From Sphingobacteriaceae bacterium (lineage in GTDB: Bacteria > Bacteroidota > Bacteroidia > Sphingobacteriales > Sphingobacteriaceae): a DNA stretch of 8,821 nucleotides. The stretch covers positions 1-8,821 of the forward strand of contig CANJWF010000041.1 of assembly GCA_947478315.1 (NCBI GenBank), read 5' to 3'. Every line of letters starts with the position of its first letter. Within the stretch, counting starts at the first letter, position 1. The notes beneath the pieces were generated by a model. The model saw only the letters and a program-made list of their open reading frames with translations. It was not told the origin of the DNA and ran no database searches. The translations under genes were made by a program, and so were the position numbers. Below are positions 1 through 6,330 of the stretch, piece by piece.

Positions 1-703
1 CTTCTAGTTCACCTCCTAACACTTTAATAGGCGTTTTTATCTGTCCTGTTTTATTAAAATGTTTCGCCATCGCCATCGCCACAGCAGTTGCCCCCGTACC
101 ACAAGCATACGTTTCATTTTCAACACCACGCTCATACGTTCGCAGCACATATCCCTCATCCCTCAATTGTACAAAATTCACATTAATACCTTTTTCTGCA
201 TACAGGTCGCTATAACGTAACTTTCTCCCCTCTATTTTCACATCTAAAGAAGCGAGAGAAATATCAGTCATCAAACGCACCAAATGAGGAGAACCCGTAT
301 TTAGCACATAATCATCTCCTACACGCTCCACACGCTCCACATCGCTCATTTGCAAACTAACCCAATCGCCAGCAGTATTAATTTCTGCATAATGTGCCCC
401 ATCTGGTGCCCAAAAATGAGTATCTCCATTAATAAGTCCTAAATGTTTAGCAAAAGCAACTATACATCTACCGCCATTGCCACACATGCTTCCCGGCCTA
501 CCATCTGCATTGTAATACAACATTTCAAAATCATAATCCGCTCTATTCTGTAATAGCATTACCCCATCGGCACCTACACCAAAATGCCTATCACAAAGTT
601 TAGCAAACCAATCATAACCATTCACGTCAATCTCTCTTGAACGATTATCAAACAACACAAAATCGTTGCCAGCACCCTCATATTTGTAAAAATTTAAATA
701 CAT
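1..703 (-). CDS. dapF: Diaminopimelate epimerase DapF (C-terminus cut by window edge)
   Basis: Interconverts LL- and meso-diaminopimelate in the cytoplasm, the step before lysine and peptidoglycan crosslinking. I translated the reverse strand from the ATG at 703-701 and read 234 codons without a stop to the window edge; the family is usually about 260-280 residues, so only the last few dozen are missing. The start MYLNFYKYEGAGNDF is typical. The first catalytic cysteine is Cys74 in SMCGNGGRC and the second is Cys201 in ETYACGTGA, the two thiols of this cofactor-independent two-base racemisation. Substrate-contact positions match E. coli His159 and Glu208: His140 in TGSPH and Glu191 in YERG. 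The N65-G68 segment (NADG) is also characteristic. Two short in-frame tandem repeats occur, VERVER at 321-338 and AMAMA near 65-81, neither disturbing the frame. It is divergent from the DegP gene. Identification is secure. Confidence 0.97.
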   Translation of the reverse strand, partial: MYLNFYKYEGAGNDFVLFDNRSREIDVNGYDWFAKLCDRHFGVGADGVMLLQNRADYDFEMLYYNADGRPGSMCGNGGRCIVAFAKHLGLINGDTHFWAPDGAHYAEINTAGDWVSLQMSDVERVERVGDDYVLNTGSPHLVRLMTDISLASLDVKIEGRKLRYSDLYAEKGINVNFVQLRDEGYVLRTYERGVENETYACGTGATAVAMAMAKHFNKTGQIKTPIKVLGGELE

Positions 704-810
704 AACTCAAAAATTAATAAATACACAAAAACAACACAACCATAAATGTTAAAAGCAAACAATTCATTAATAAGTAAATAACTAATTTTTGCAATTAAAA
801 AATAGGCAAA

Positions 811-845
811 CAAATATAGTGCTTAACAATTTTTAACATTTCAAA
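811..845 (-). promoter_or_regulatory. Predicted promoter for dapF (Bacteroidota type)
   Basis: On the minus strand a perfect TAnnTTTG -7 element (TATATTTG) occupies 818-811, with TTTG at 845-842, separated by 23 nt, the upper end of the usual spacing. Transcription would start near 807, giving dapF a leader of about 100 nt. The -33 match lies only 11 bp from that of the divergent protease promoter. The -7 match is seen directly; promoter activity is inferred. Confidence 0.55.
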
Positions 846-856
846 TAAATGTATTT

Positions 857-889
857 TTTGGCAATGAAACTATAGATGTACTAAATTTG
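857..889 (+). promoter_or_regulatory. Predicted promoter for the DegP-like protease gene (Bacteroidota type)
   Basis: TTTG at 857-860 and TAAATTTG at 882-889 are separated by 21 nt. This is a good match to the Bacteroidota housekeeping-sigma consensus of a -33 TTTG and a -7 TAnnTTTG. The expected transcription start is near 893, leaving an untranslated leader of about 65 nt before the ATG at 958. It is the best-matched promoter in the window. Confidence 0.7.
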
Positions 890-957
890 AAACAACGAAA
901 AATAACTACAACTAAATTAAACGTACTGTATTAACCTAATTAAAAACGTTGGAAAAT

Positions 958-2481
958 ATGAAGACCCCTTTAATTGACACAAAAAGAATTGGATTAATGC
1001 TACTTATCGCATTCGTAGGAGGATTTGTAGCCATTGGAGCCTACAAATGGTTCGAAAAAGATTACGATTACACCAGCTCTTTCGACGAAAAACAAAAAGC
1101 CTACTTCACAAAAAATCCGATGCCAATTATCAATGCAGATGGATTTCCTGATTTTACCGCAGCAGCGGCAGCCGTAACGCCAGCAGTAGTACATATTACC
1201 ACCACCTACAACCATGCCAATAGTCAATTCCCCGACGATCCTTTTGATGGTTTTTTTGATGATTTTTTCCGTCGTCGAATGCCGCACCAACAACAACGAC
1301 AAGCAAAAGCAACTGGCTCAGGTGTGATTATTGCCGACGACGGCTACATCATTACCAATAATCATGTGGTAGAAAATGCCGATAAAATTGAAGTTTCACT
1401 GACCGACAAGCGTTCTTTCTCCGCAAAAGTAATTGGCACAGACCCCAACACAGATTTGGCACTACTCAAAATAAATGGGAAAGACCTTCCTATCGTAAAA
1501 ATGGGAAATTCCGATGAGTTAAAAGTAGGAGAATGGGTATTGGCGATAGGAAATCCATTCAATTTGCACTCTACAGTAACAGCAGGCATTGTAAGTGCTA
1601 AAGCCCGTTCAATAGGAATTATCGGGAACGACTTAGACCCCGAAGACCCTAAACGTCATCCCATAGAATCGTTCATACAAACAGATGCAGCCATCAACAA
1701 AGGCAATAGCGGGGGTGCGTTGGTTAACACACGAGGCGAACTCGTAGGAATTAACGCAGCTATTGCATCACAAAGTGGTGCTTACGAAGGATACGGATTT
1801 GCAATACCCATTAACTTAGCCCGTAAAATCATGGACGATTTCATGAAATTCGGCTCTGTAAAAAGAGGCTTTTTAGGTGCAAGCATTACCGAAATTAACA
1901 CAGACTTTGCTAAAGAGAAAGGACTCAATTCTACAAAAGGGGTGTACATAGCAAGTATATTAGAAAACGGAGCAGCCAAAGAAGCAGGTCTCAAAGAAGG
2001 AGACGTAATTGTGAAAATAGAAAATACGGATATCAATTCCGTTCCCCAACTCATGGAAAAAATTGGAGGCTACCGACCTGGCGATAAAATAAGCCTTCAT
2101 ATTATTCGAGAAGGCAAAGAGAAAAAAATTACTGCTACACTAAAAGGAGAAGAAGAAAACCTAGTAACAGAAAACGGGAAAAATAAATCTGTAGAAGAAA
2201 TATATAACAAACTGGGAGCAAGTTTTGGTACACTATCAGACATTCAAAAACGCAAACACCAGCTAAATGGAGGCGTAGTGGTTACCGAGGTACGTCCAGG
2301 GCGTTTATTCGACCAAATGGATATTCAAAAAGGGACTATCATTACCCAAATCAATGGCAAAAGCATCAACCATACCAACGATATAGATGGAGCACTTATC
2401 GCAGGAAAAAAAGATTTCATACAAATTGTAGGTATCGCACCCGATGGCGCCAATATTACCTATCAATTTCAAGTAAGATAA
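958..2481 (+). CDS. degP: DegP/HtrA (Do-family) serine protease, membrane-anchored or exported, two PDZ domains
   Basis: Predicted envelope serine protease/chaperone that clears misfolded periplasmic proteins, 507 residues. The open frame extends to a TTG at 949, but I prefer the ATG at 958, which gives MKTPLIDTKR directly before one hydrophobic segment (about residues 11-28). No signal peptidase motif is clear after it, so either an uncleaved anchor or a signal peptide is possible. Next comes the acidic/Phe/Arg-rich stretch (about 91-115) usual before the protease domain. The trypsin-like triad is complete: His136 (TNNHVV), Asp166 (NTDLALL) and Ser251 (GNSGGAL), with the oxyanion region around 247-252. 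PDZ1 spans about residues 303-397 (RGFLGASI, then AGLKEGDVIVKI); a more divergent PDZ2 fills the C-terminus (GGVVVTEV onward, with GTIITQING). Length fits two-PDZ DegP rather than one-PDZ DegS. It has its own promoter and is followed by a hairpin, so is probably monocistronic. Family assignment is very firm; substrates are unknown. Confidence 0.95.
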   Translation: MKTPLIDTKRIGLMLLIAFVGGFVAIGAYKWFEKDYDYTSSFDEKQKAYFTKNPMPIINADGFPDFTAAAAAVTPAVVHITTTYNHANSQFPDDPFDGFFDDFFRRRMPHQQQRQAKATGSGVIIADDGYIITNNHVVENADKIEVSLTDKRSFSAKVIGTDPNTDLALLKINGKDLPIVKMGNSDELKVGEWVLAIGNPFNLHSTVTAGIVSAKARSIGIIGNDLDPEDPKRHPIESFIQTDAAINKGNSGGALVNTRGELVGINAAIASQSGAYEGYGFAIPINLARKIMDDFMKFGSVKRGFLGASITEINTDFAKEKGLNSTKGVYIASILENGAAKEAGLKEGDVIVKIENTDINSVPQLMEKIGGYRPGDKISLHIIREGKEKKITATLKGEEENLVTENGKNKSVEEIYNKLGASFGTLSDIQKRKHQLNGGVVVTEVRPGRLFDQMDIQKGTIITQINGKSINHTNDIDGALIAGKKDFIQIVGIAPDGANITYQFQVR

Positions 2482-2497
2482 CAACCTAAACTTTTTC

Positions 2498-2554
2498 TTT
2501 AATCCATCCCTAGCCCACATTAGTTCAACGCCCAATGAGGGCTAGGGATTTAAA
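2498..2554 (+). terminator. Hairpin after the DegP-like gene, possible terminator
   Basis: An 11-bp perfect inverted repeat pairs 2506-2516 (ATCCCTAGCCC) with 2539-2549. After an A-A mismatch, CATT (2518-2521) pairs with AATG (2534-2537), leaving a 12-nt loop. Beyond a 3-nt bulge, TTTAA (2498-2502) can pair with TTAAA (2550-2554). The stem is long and stable and starts 17 nt after the stop codon, where a terminator is expected. However, only three T residues follow the main stem, so it is not a classical intrinsic terminator. It may instead protect the 3' end of the mRNA. Confidence 0.5.
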
Positions 2555-2615
2555 ACTGTTAGCTAAAAATAAACCATTAACGTTAAAATTTAAGTATTTT
2601 TTAAAACAGAATAAC

Positions 2616-2623
2616 TATATTTG
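2616..2623 (+). promoter_or_regulatory. Predicted -7 element of the rpsP promoter
   Basis: TATATTTG matches the Bacteroidota -7 consensus TAnnTTTG exactly. No TTTG is visible 17-23 nt upstream, where the sequence is simply A/T-rich, so the -33 element is weak or absent. The expected start near 2627 would place the leader hairpin at the very 5' end of the transcript and give a leader of about 56 nt. Confidence 0.6.
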
Positions 2624-2627
2624 CGGC

Positions 2628-2656
2628 CCTCGCTGTTGGAGATAGCGAGGTATCTT
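2628..2656 (+). promoter_or_regulatory. Structured 5' leader of rpsP, possible ribosomal-protein autoregulatory element
   Basis: CCTCGCT (2628-2634) and AGCGAGG (2644-2650) form a perfect 7-bp, GC-rich stem around a 9-nt loop, in an otherwise very A/T-rich leader. A second pairing is possible: AGATA (2640-2644) with TATCT (2651-2655), extendable by a G-U pair, using part of the first stem's loop. The two helices cannot easily coexist, so the leader could adopt alternative forms. It lies about 27 nt before the rpsP start codon. Leader motifs for bS16 in Flavobacteria exist in the literature as I recall, but I cannot confirm a match here. The structure is seen; regulation is inferred. Confidence 0.5.
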
Positions 2657-2682
2657 ATTAAAATTATTAATTCTAAAAACTA

Positions 2683-3210
2683 ATGGCAACTAAAATCAGA
2701 TTGCAAAGACACGGTAAAAAAGGTAAACCTTTTTATTACATCGTGGTGGCGGATTCACGTGCTCCAAGAGATGGTCGTTTTATTGAGCGTTTAGGTTCTT
2801 ACAATCCTAACACGAATCCCGCAACAATTGACATCAATTTCGAAAGCGCTTTAAAATGGGTTAACACAGGAGCAGAACCAACAGATACTGCTCGCACCCT
2901 TTTAGCTCAAAAAGGAGTTCTTTACAAAAAACATTTACAAGGTGGCGTAAAAAAAGGAGCATTAACGCCCGAACAAGCCGAAGTAAAATTCGCTGAATGG
3001 GTAGCCGCCAAAGAAACTAAAGTTGAATCTAAGAAAGAAAATCTTGTAAAAGCTAAATTAGACGCTCGAAAAGCAGCCTTGGCGCAAGAAAGCAAGAAAA
3101 AAGAAGCGAAAGCAGCAGCTATTATAGCTAAAAACACACCCCCAGTAGAAGAAATCGTTGCAGAAGAACCTGCTGAAACTTCTGCTGAAACAACAGAAGC
3201 TGCAGAATAA
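2683..3210 (+). CDS. rpsP: 30S ribosomal protein bS16 with long C-terminal extension
   Basis: Structural protein of the small ribosomal subunit that binds 16S rRNA and is needed for 30S assembly. The first 80 or so residues are a clear bS16 core: [20 protein letters not shown], then [19 protein letters not shown], then [13 protein letters not shown]. At 175 residues it is about twice the length of E. coli bS16 (82). The extra segment from about residue 85 begins with [11 protein letters not shown] and becomes a Lys/Ala/Glu-rich, probably helical stretch (about 108-148), then an acidic Glu/Ala/Thr tail. Such extensions are common in Bacteroidota, so this is not a fusion. The ATG at 2683 follows an A-rich stretch with no Shine-Dalgarno. 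A structured leader lies upstream and an intrinsic terminator 22 bp after the stop. rimM follows in the same orientation. Confidence 0.97.
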   Translation: MATKIRLQRHGKKGKPFYYIVVADSRAPRDGRFIERLGSYNPNTNPATIDINFESALKWVNTGAEPTDTARTLLAQKGVLYKKHLQGGVKKGALTPEQAEVKFAEWVAAKETKVESKKENLVKAKLDARKAALAQESKKKEAKAAAIIAKNTPPVEEIVAEEPAETSAETTEAAE

Positions 3211-3231
3211 ATTTTCTTATACCTACCATTT

Positions 3232-3269
3232 AAAAACCCACTTATCATCAAATGAAAGTGGGTTTTTTT
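3232..3269 (+). terminator. Intrinsic terminator between rpsP and rimM
   Basis: AAAAACCCACTT (3232-3243) pairs over 12 bp with 3256-3267, whose T-rich 3' arm merges into a run of seven T residues (3263-3269). The inner loop can add TCAT/ATGA pairing around a CAA loop. This is the clearest intrinsic terminator in the window. Because rimM follows only 44 bp later with no recognisable promoter, it probably acts as a partial terminator that lowers rimM expression relative to rpsP. Confidence 0.88.
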
Positions 3270-3312
3270 CTGAGCATATTATCACAAAAATAGCCATATA
3301 GCATCATTATTT

Positions 3313-3849
3313 ATGGATTTACAGCCAGATAAACAAGCCTATTTTTCAGTAGGCTATCTCAACAAAACACACGGATTAAAAGGAGAAATACAACTATTAA
3401 TCAATTTTGAAGAATTACAACGAATCAAAAAATTAGATTACTTCTTTATTCCCATCAACGGAAACATGATTCCATATCCTATCAGTAGTTTAAAATTTCC
3501 TCAAGCAGGCTTAGCCTACGTTTGTTTTGAAGATGTTGATAGCATCGAAAAAGCTCAAAAAATTATTAAAAACGAAGTTTACATCCCACTACAACAAAAA
3601 CCCAAACTACGCAAACAATTGTTTACTTGGTTCGACGTTGAACAATTTGAAGTAATAGACGCGCACTATGGCAACTTAGGATTCATTTTAAAAGTAGAAG
3701 AAATGCCCCAACAATTTGTGGCTTTTATTAACTATCAATCCAAAGAAGTAATGTTTCCCCTCCATGCAGATTTCGTAAAAGAAATCGACAAAAAAGAGAA
3801 AAAATTACATACCCAACTACCCAAAGGATTAATAGAAATTTATCTTTAA
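3313..3849 (+). CDS. rimM: Ribosome maturation factor RimM
   Basis: Cytoplasmic 30S assembly factor that binds uS19 and helps mature the 16S rRNA head region. The 178-residue length is normal. The N-terminal RimM barrel (about residues 10-93) contains the signature HGLKGEI at 20-26 and the family segment FEDVDSIEKAQKIIKNEVYI at 72-91. The C-terminal PRC-barrel-like domain (about 100-178) has GNLGFILKVEE and ends with the typical HADFVKEID, then LPKGLIEIYL. It follows rpsP as in many bacteria, though the window shows no trmD or rplS after it. No TAnnTTTG element lies in the 63 bp after the rpsP terminator, so transcription probably depends on readthrough. Its stop codon is 4 bp from the end of the convergent methyltransferase gene. 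Confidence 0.95.
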   Translation: MDLQPDKQAYFSVGYLNKTHGLKGEIQLLINFEELQRIKKLDYFFIPINGNMIPYPISSLKFPQAGLAYVCFEDVDSIEKAQKIIKNEVYIPLQQKPKLRKQLFTWFDVEQFEVIDAHYGNLGFILKVEEMPQQFVAFINYQSKEVMFPLHADFVKEIDKKEKKLHTQLPKGLIEIYL

Positions 3850-3853
3850 CCAG

Positions 3854-5017
3854 TTAATTTTTTATCAATCTTGCAACAAACATACTGTCTGCACGTCGTT
3901 CATACCCTTTGATAAGCTGCTGCGACACTAATTTTAATCCATATTGGTTACAAAAAAAAGCAATATTATCTTCATTTTCGGCAGAGAACACCGAACACGT
4001 CATATATATCAATGGTTTACCGACTTTAAGATGCGGTAATACATTAGAAAAAATACGGCGCTGCAATACTTGATAAGTAACTATTTCTTGCCTGTCGAAA
4101 CGAGTAATATTTTCGGGATTTCGTCCCCAAGTGCCCGAACCCGAACAAGGTACATCTAGCAACACCCCATCAAAAATACCCGTAAATTTTTGGGCTTTTG
4201 TAGATTGTGTTAGATCAAGCACTTGAGCTACGTAACTCGTTAATCCCCTATTTTTAAATCGGAGGAACAAGTTATTTAAAATACTTTGTCGAACATCCGA
4301 GACTACTAGATTAACAGAAGAATCCATCGCATACAGCAACAGAGACTTTCCTCCAGAACCAGCACAACAATCCCACCAAACATCGCCAGATTGAGGCATA
4401 AAATAATCTCCTGTTTTTTGAGAAGCCCAATCTTGAATTTCAAAGGGAAACGTATCCGAAAACAATTCGTTTAACTTGGTTTGATTAGGAACAGCAAGCA
4501 CATTTTCAGCGTAGGTTTCAAAATCAATGCTATGCCGCAACAAATGCGCTCGCACTTCGTGCTCCTTACCCGCATGAATACGAATAAACACAGAAGGTTG
4601 CAAAAAATGACTTTTTAAAAAAGCCATTTTTTCAACTTCAAGAGATAAACAATCTATAAATGGAAAAACATCTTCCAAACAAAACGAAGGAAACATTGCC
4701 GTTACTAATTGCAATTTCTCATCGACGGGTAAGGATAAATAAGGATAAAATGCAGGATAAAAATATTGCACAAAATCACTCTCTACTGTACTACAAAGAA
4801 AATCAGCTACCACCAATCTCGTTAATAATTTTTGTTCCGATAAGGCGCGTCCCAAACGGCAATAATGATAAAGTAATCGGGAGGAAATACGTCTATCCCT
4901 AGCTCCCATTTGTCGATTCTTTCTAAAAAAATCAGGCAAAAATCGATGTAGAGGAACCGAAAAATCGTACGTATTTATCAAACGTTCAAATGTTTTAAAT
5001 TGGTTCAGAGGAGTCAT
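3854..5017 (-). CDS. RsmB/NOP-family SAM-dependent RNA (cytosine-5) methyltransferase
   Basis: Predicted to add a methyl group to carbon 5 of a cytosine in rRNA or tRNA. The C-terminal catalytic domain of the 387-residue protein has the family motifs in order: SAM-binding motif I WWDCCAGSGGKS (214-225), acidic ribose-binding Asp241, motif III Asp268 (LDLT), motif IV DVPCSGSG with Cys291, and motif VI TCS with Cys341. In RNA m5C methyltransferases the motif VI cysteine is the nucleophile and the motif IV cysteine assists product release; both are present. Motif I reads CAGSGGK rather than the common CAAPGGK. The N-terminal part (about 1-130, with FFRKNRQMGARDRRISSRLL) fits the helical RNA-binding region of RsmB-type proteins. 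It is the last gene of the leftward cluster, 35 bp after the lipoprotein gene, with no visible promoter between. RsmB (16S C967) is the likeliest role, but family members vary in target, so I assign no symbol. Confidence 0.88.
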   Translation of the reverse strand: MTPLNQFKTFERLINTYDFSVPLHRFLPDFFRKNRQMGARDRRISSRLLYHYCRLGRALSEQKLLTRLVVADFLCSTVESDFVQYFYPAFYPYLSLPVDEKLQLVTAMFPSFCLEDVFPFIDCLSLEVEKMAFLKSHFLQPSVFIRIHAGKEHEVRAHLLRHSIDFETYAENVLAVPNQTKLNELFSDTFPFEIQDWASQKTGDYFMPQSGDVWWDCCAGSGGKSLLLYAMDSSVNLVVSDVRQSILNNLFLRFKNRGLTSYVAQVLDLTQSTKAQKFTGIFDGVLLDVPCSGSGTWGRNPENITRFDRQEIVTYQVLQRRIFSNVLPHLKVGKPLIYMTCSVFSAENEDNIAFFCNQYGLKLVSQQLIKGYERRADSMFVARLIKN

Positions 5018-5052
5018 TCAATTAAGTTAAATAAAATTATACGCATCGGCAC

Positions 5053-6330
5053 CTATTCCAATTCCCGCTCCAATTTAAAATTGCGATAACGAAGTAGATG
5101 AACACAGTTGTTGTAATAACCATAGTCAGCATTACGCACAAACTGAAAATATTGATATAATCCTTGATATCTGAGCGAATCTATTTTAAAAAGCCAATTC
5201 GCACCATATTGTGCTATCAAGTTTCCAAAACACAACCCAATATCGAACCCTCGATAAGCATAACCATTAGGAGCGAGCTTATATTTTTTTCTAAACAAAT
5301 TAACAAACCGTTGCCGATCAATATCATTTACATCCAACACATCGTTCGCAGTAATACGAACATTCAAATCCTGCATTTGCTGCAAATTAGAGAACGTAAT
5401 ATTGCGCCAATTTGGATGTCCAAAAATATGAATTGGATAAACTATATCACCTTGCTTAAATTCTTTATGTAGATTACCGATAACAGATGTTATTAATTGT
5501 TTTTTGGAGCTCGCTATCACAAATACATTACCTATCCTACTCATAGAATCTCTACTCACTAATTTTTGAGGGTCAATCTCCATCACACGAATCGTTTTCA
5601 AACTAAAACTATCTAACGCTTTTTTTAATTCCAATAAAAATCGCGGATGTTCTGGTATTTGAGCGGTAACTAGATATACTTTTTTAATTCCCTTCAAATG
5701 TGCTACAACATAACGTGCAATTCGTCTCGCATGAACATTAACTGGGGCATTAACCGTTATCTGATTGGGGTTGTTATAGGTATCTATCGAAGTCGTCAGA
5801 AGTGGAGAAATGATGGGTATTCGATACAACTTAGAGTAAGCACTAATTGCCTTAATATTATGTTCAAATATGGGACCAATGACTAAATCACTTTTTTTAA
5901 ACACATCTCGCTGTGTTAATTTTTGCAAATCTTTAACCCCTCTTCCCTCATCATACACATGTAATTTAAAAGATTTTTGGTACCTCTTAGCCGCAGAATC
6001 TAACCCTATGGTAAAACCTTCATAAAACCCCAATGCAATTTGCCGTTGCGTTATGTCCTGTAGGGTAGCTTTCTTAAAATTAACTCGCTGTAAATCGAAA
6101 GGTAAAATCAACGAAATACAGCCAACCCCTGTTGATGCCAATTCTGTATATCGATCTAAAAAAGCACTATCTGTTTGCTTAACGCTTATAACCGTATCAA
6201 CAGCGGCAACTTGCTGAACCGATAAATGTTTTTTGGAGCAAGCCAACATTACTGCCAGCAACGACAGCAATGTTGTAACTCTTATTTTATTCCCATTCAA
6301 TAGTTGCAGGAGGTTTTGAACTAATATCAT
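5053..6330 (-). CDS. Putative lipoprotein with type I periplasmic-binding-protein fold (LivK/LpoA-like)
   Basis: The 425-residue product begins with a lipoprotein-type signal: basic KIR (15-17), a hydrophobic stretch, then VMLA before Cys31, a relaxed lipobox. The mature protein (CSKKHL) lacks the acidic surface-export signal known for Bacteroidota lipoproteins, suggesting a periplasm-facing location. The rest resembles the LivK/Peripla_BP_6 fold: ISLILPFDL near 72-80, SDLVIGPIF (147-155) then [10 protein letters not shown] (171-180), KKVYLVTAQ (216-224), and [20 protein letters not shown] (346-365). No ABC permease or ATPase lies nearby, so a transport role is doubtful; a ligand sensor or LpoA-like cell-wall scaffold also fits the fold. 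Related Bacteroidota proteins, as I recall, often carry LysM repeats; I see none. The ATG at 6330 overlaps guaA by 44 bp. A TTG at 6300 would give a shorter 21-residue signal peptide and a 14-bp overlap, so the start is uncertain. Confidence 0.75.
   Translation of the reverse strand: MILVQNLLQLLNGNKIRVTTLLSLLAVMLACSKKHLSVQQVAAVDTVISVKQTDSAFLDRYTELASTGVGCISLILPFDLQRVNFKKATLQDITQRQIALGFYEGFTIGLDSAAKRYQKSFKLHVYDEGRGVKDLQKLTQRDVFKKSDLVIGPIFEHNIKAISAYSKLYRIPIISPLLTTSIDTYNNPNQITVNAPVNVHARRIARYVVAHLKGIKKVYLVTAQIPEHPRFLLELKKALDSFSLKTIRVMEIDPQKLVSRDSMSRIGNVFVIASSKKQLITSVIGNLHKEFKQGDIVYPIHIFGHPNWRNITFSNLQQMQDLNVRITANDVLDVNDIDRQRFVNLFRKKYKLAPNGYAYRGFDIGLCFGNLIAQYGANWLFKIDSLRYQGLYQYFQFVRNADYGYYNNCVHLLRYRNFKLERELE

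Noticed and set aside
321..338. Two 9-bp tandem copies (ACACGCTCC), and a CGCCAT repeat at 65-81
   Set aside because: Both are short, in frame within dapF and encode ordinary VERVER and AMAMA segments; no sign of a functional repeat array.
949..957. TTG start for the DegP-like protease, adding three residues
   Set aside because: The ATG at 958 gives a normal N-terminus for the anchor segment, and nothing supports the rarer start.
1000..2054. Several minus-strand open frames inside the protease gene
   Set aside because: They lie opposite a strongly supported coding frame and resemble no known protein.
2628..2656. H-type pseudoknot in the rpsP leader
   Set aside because: Loop-to-downstream pairing would leave a single nucleotide to cross the 7-bp stem, which is geometrically implausible; the helices are better seen as alternatives.
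2922..3251. 109-codon open frame on the minus strand across rpsP
   Set aside because: It mirrors the Ala/Lys/Glu-rich bS16 tail and runs into the terminator; no recognisable protein family or start context.
4660..4902. Plus-strand open frame of 80 codons inside the methyltransferase gene
   Set aside because: Shadow of the real minus-strand gene; low complexity and no promoter.
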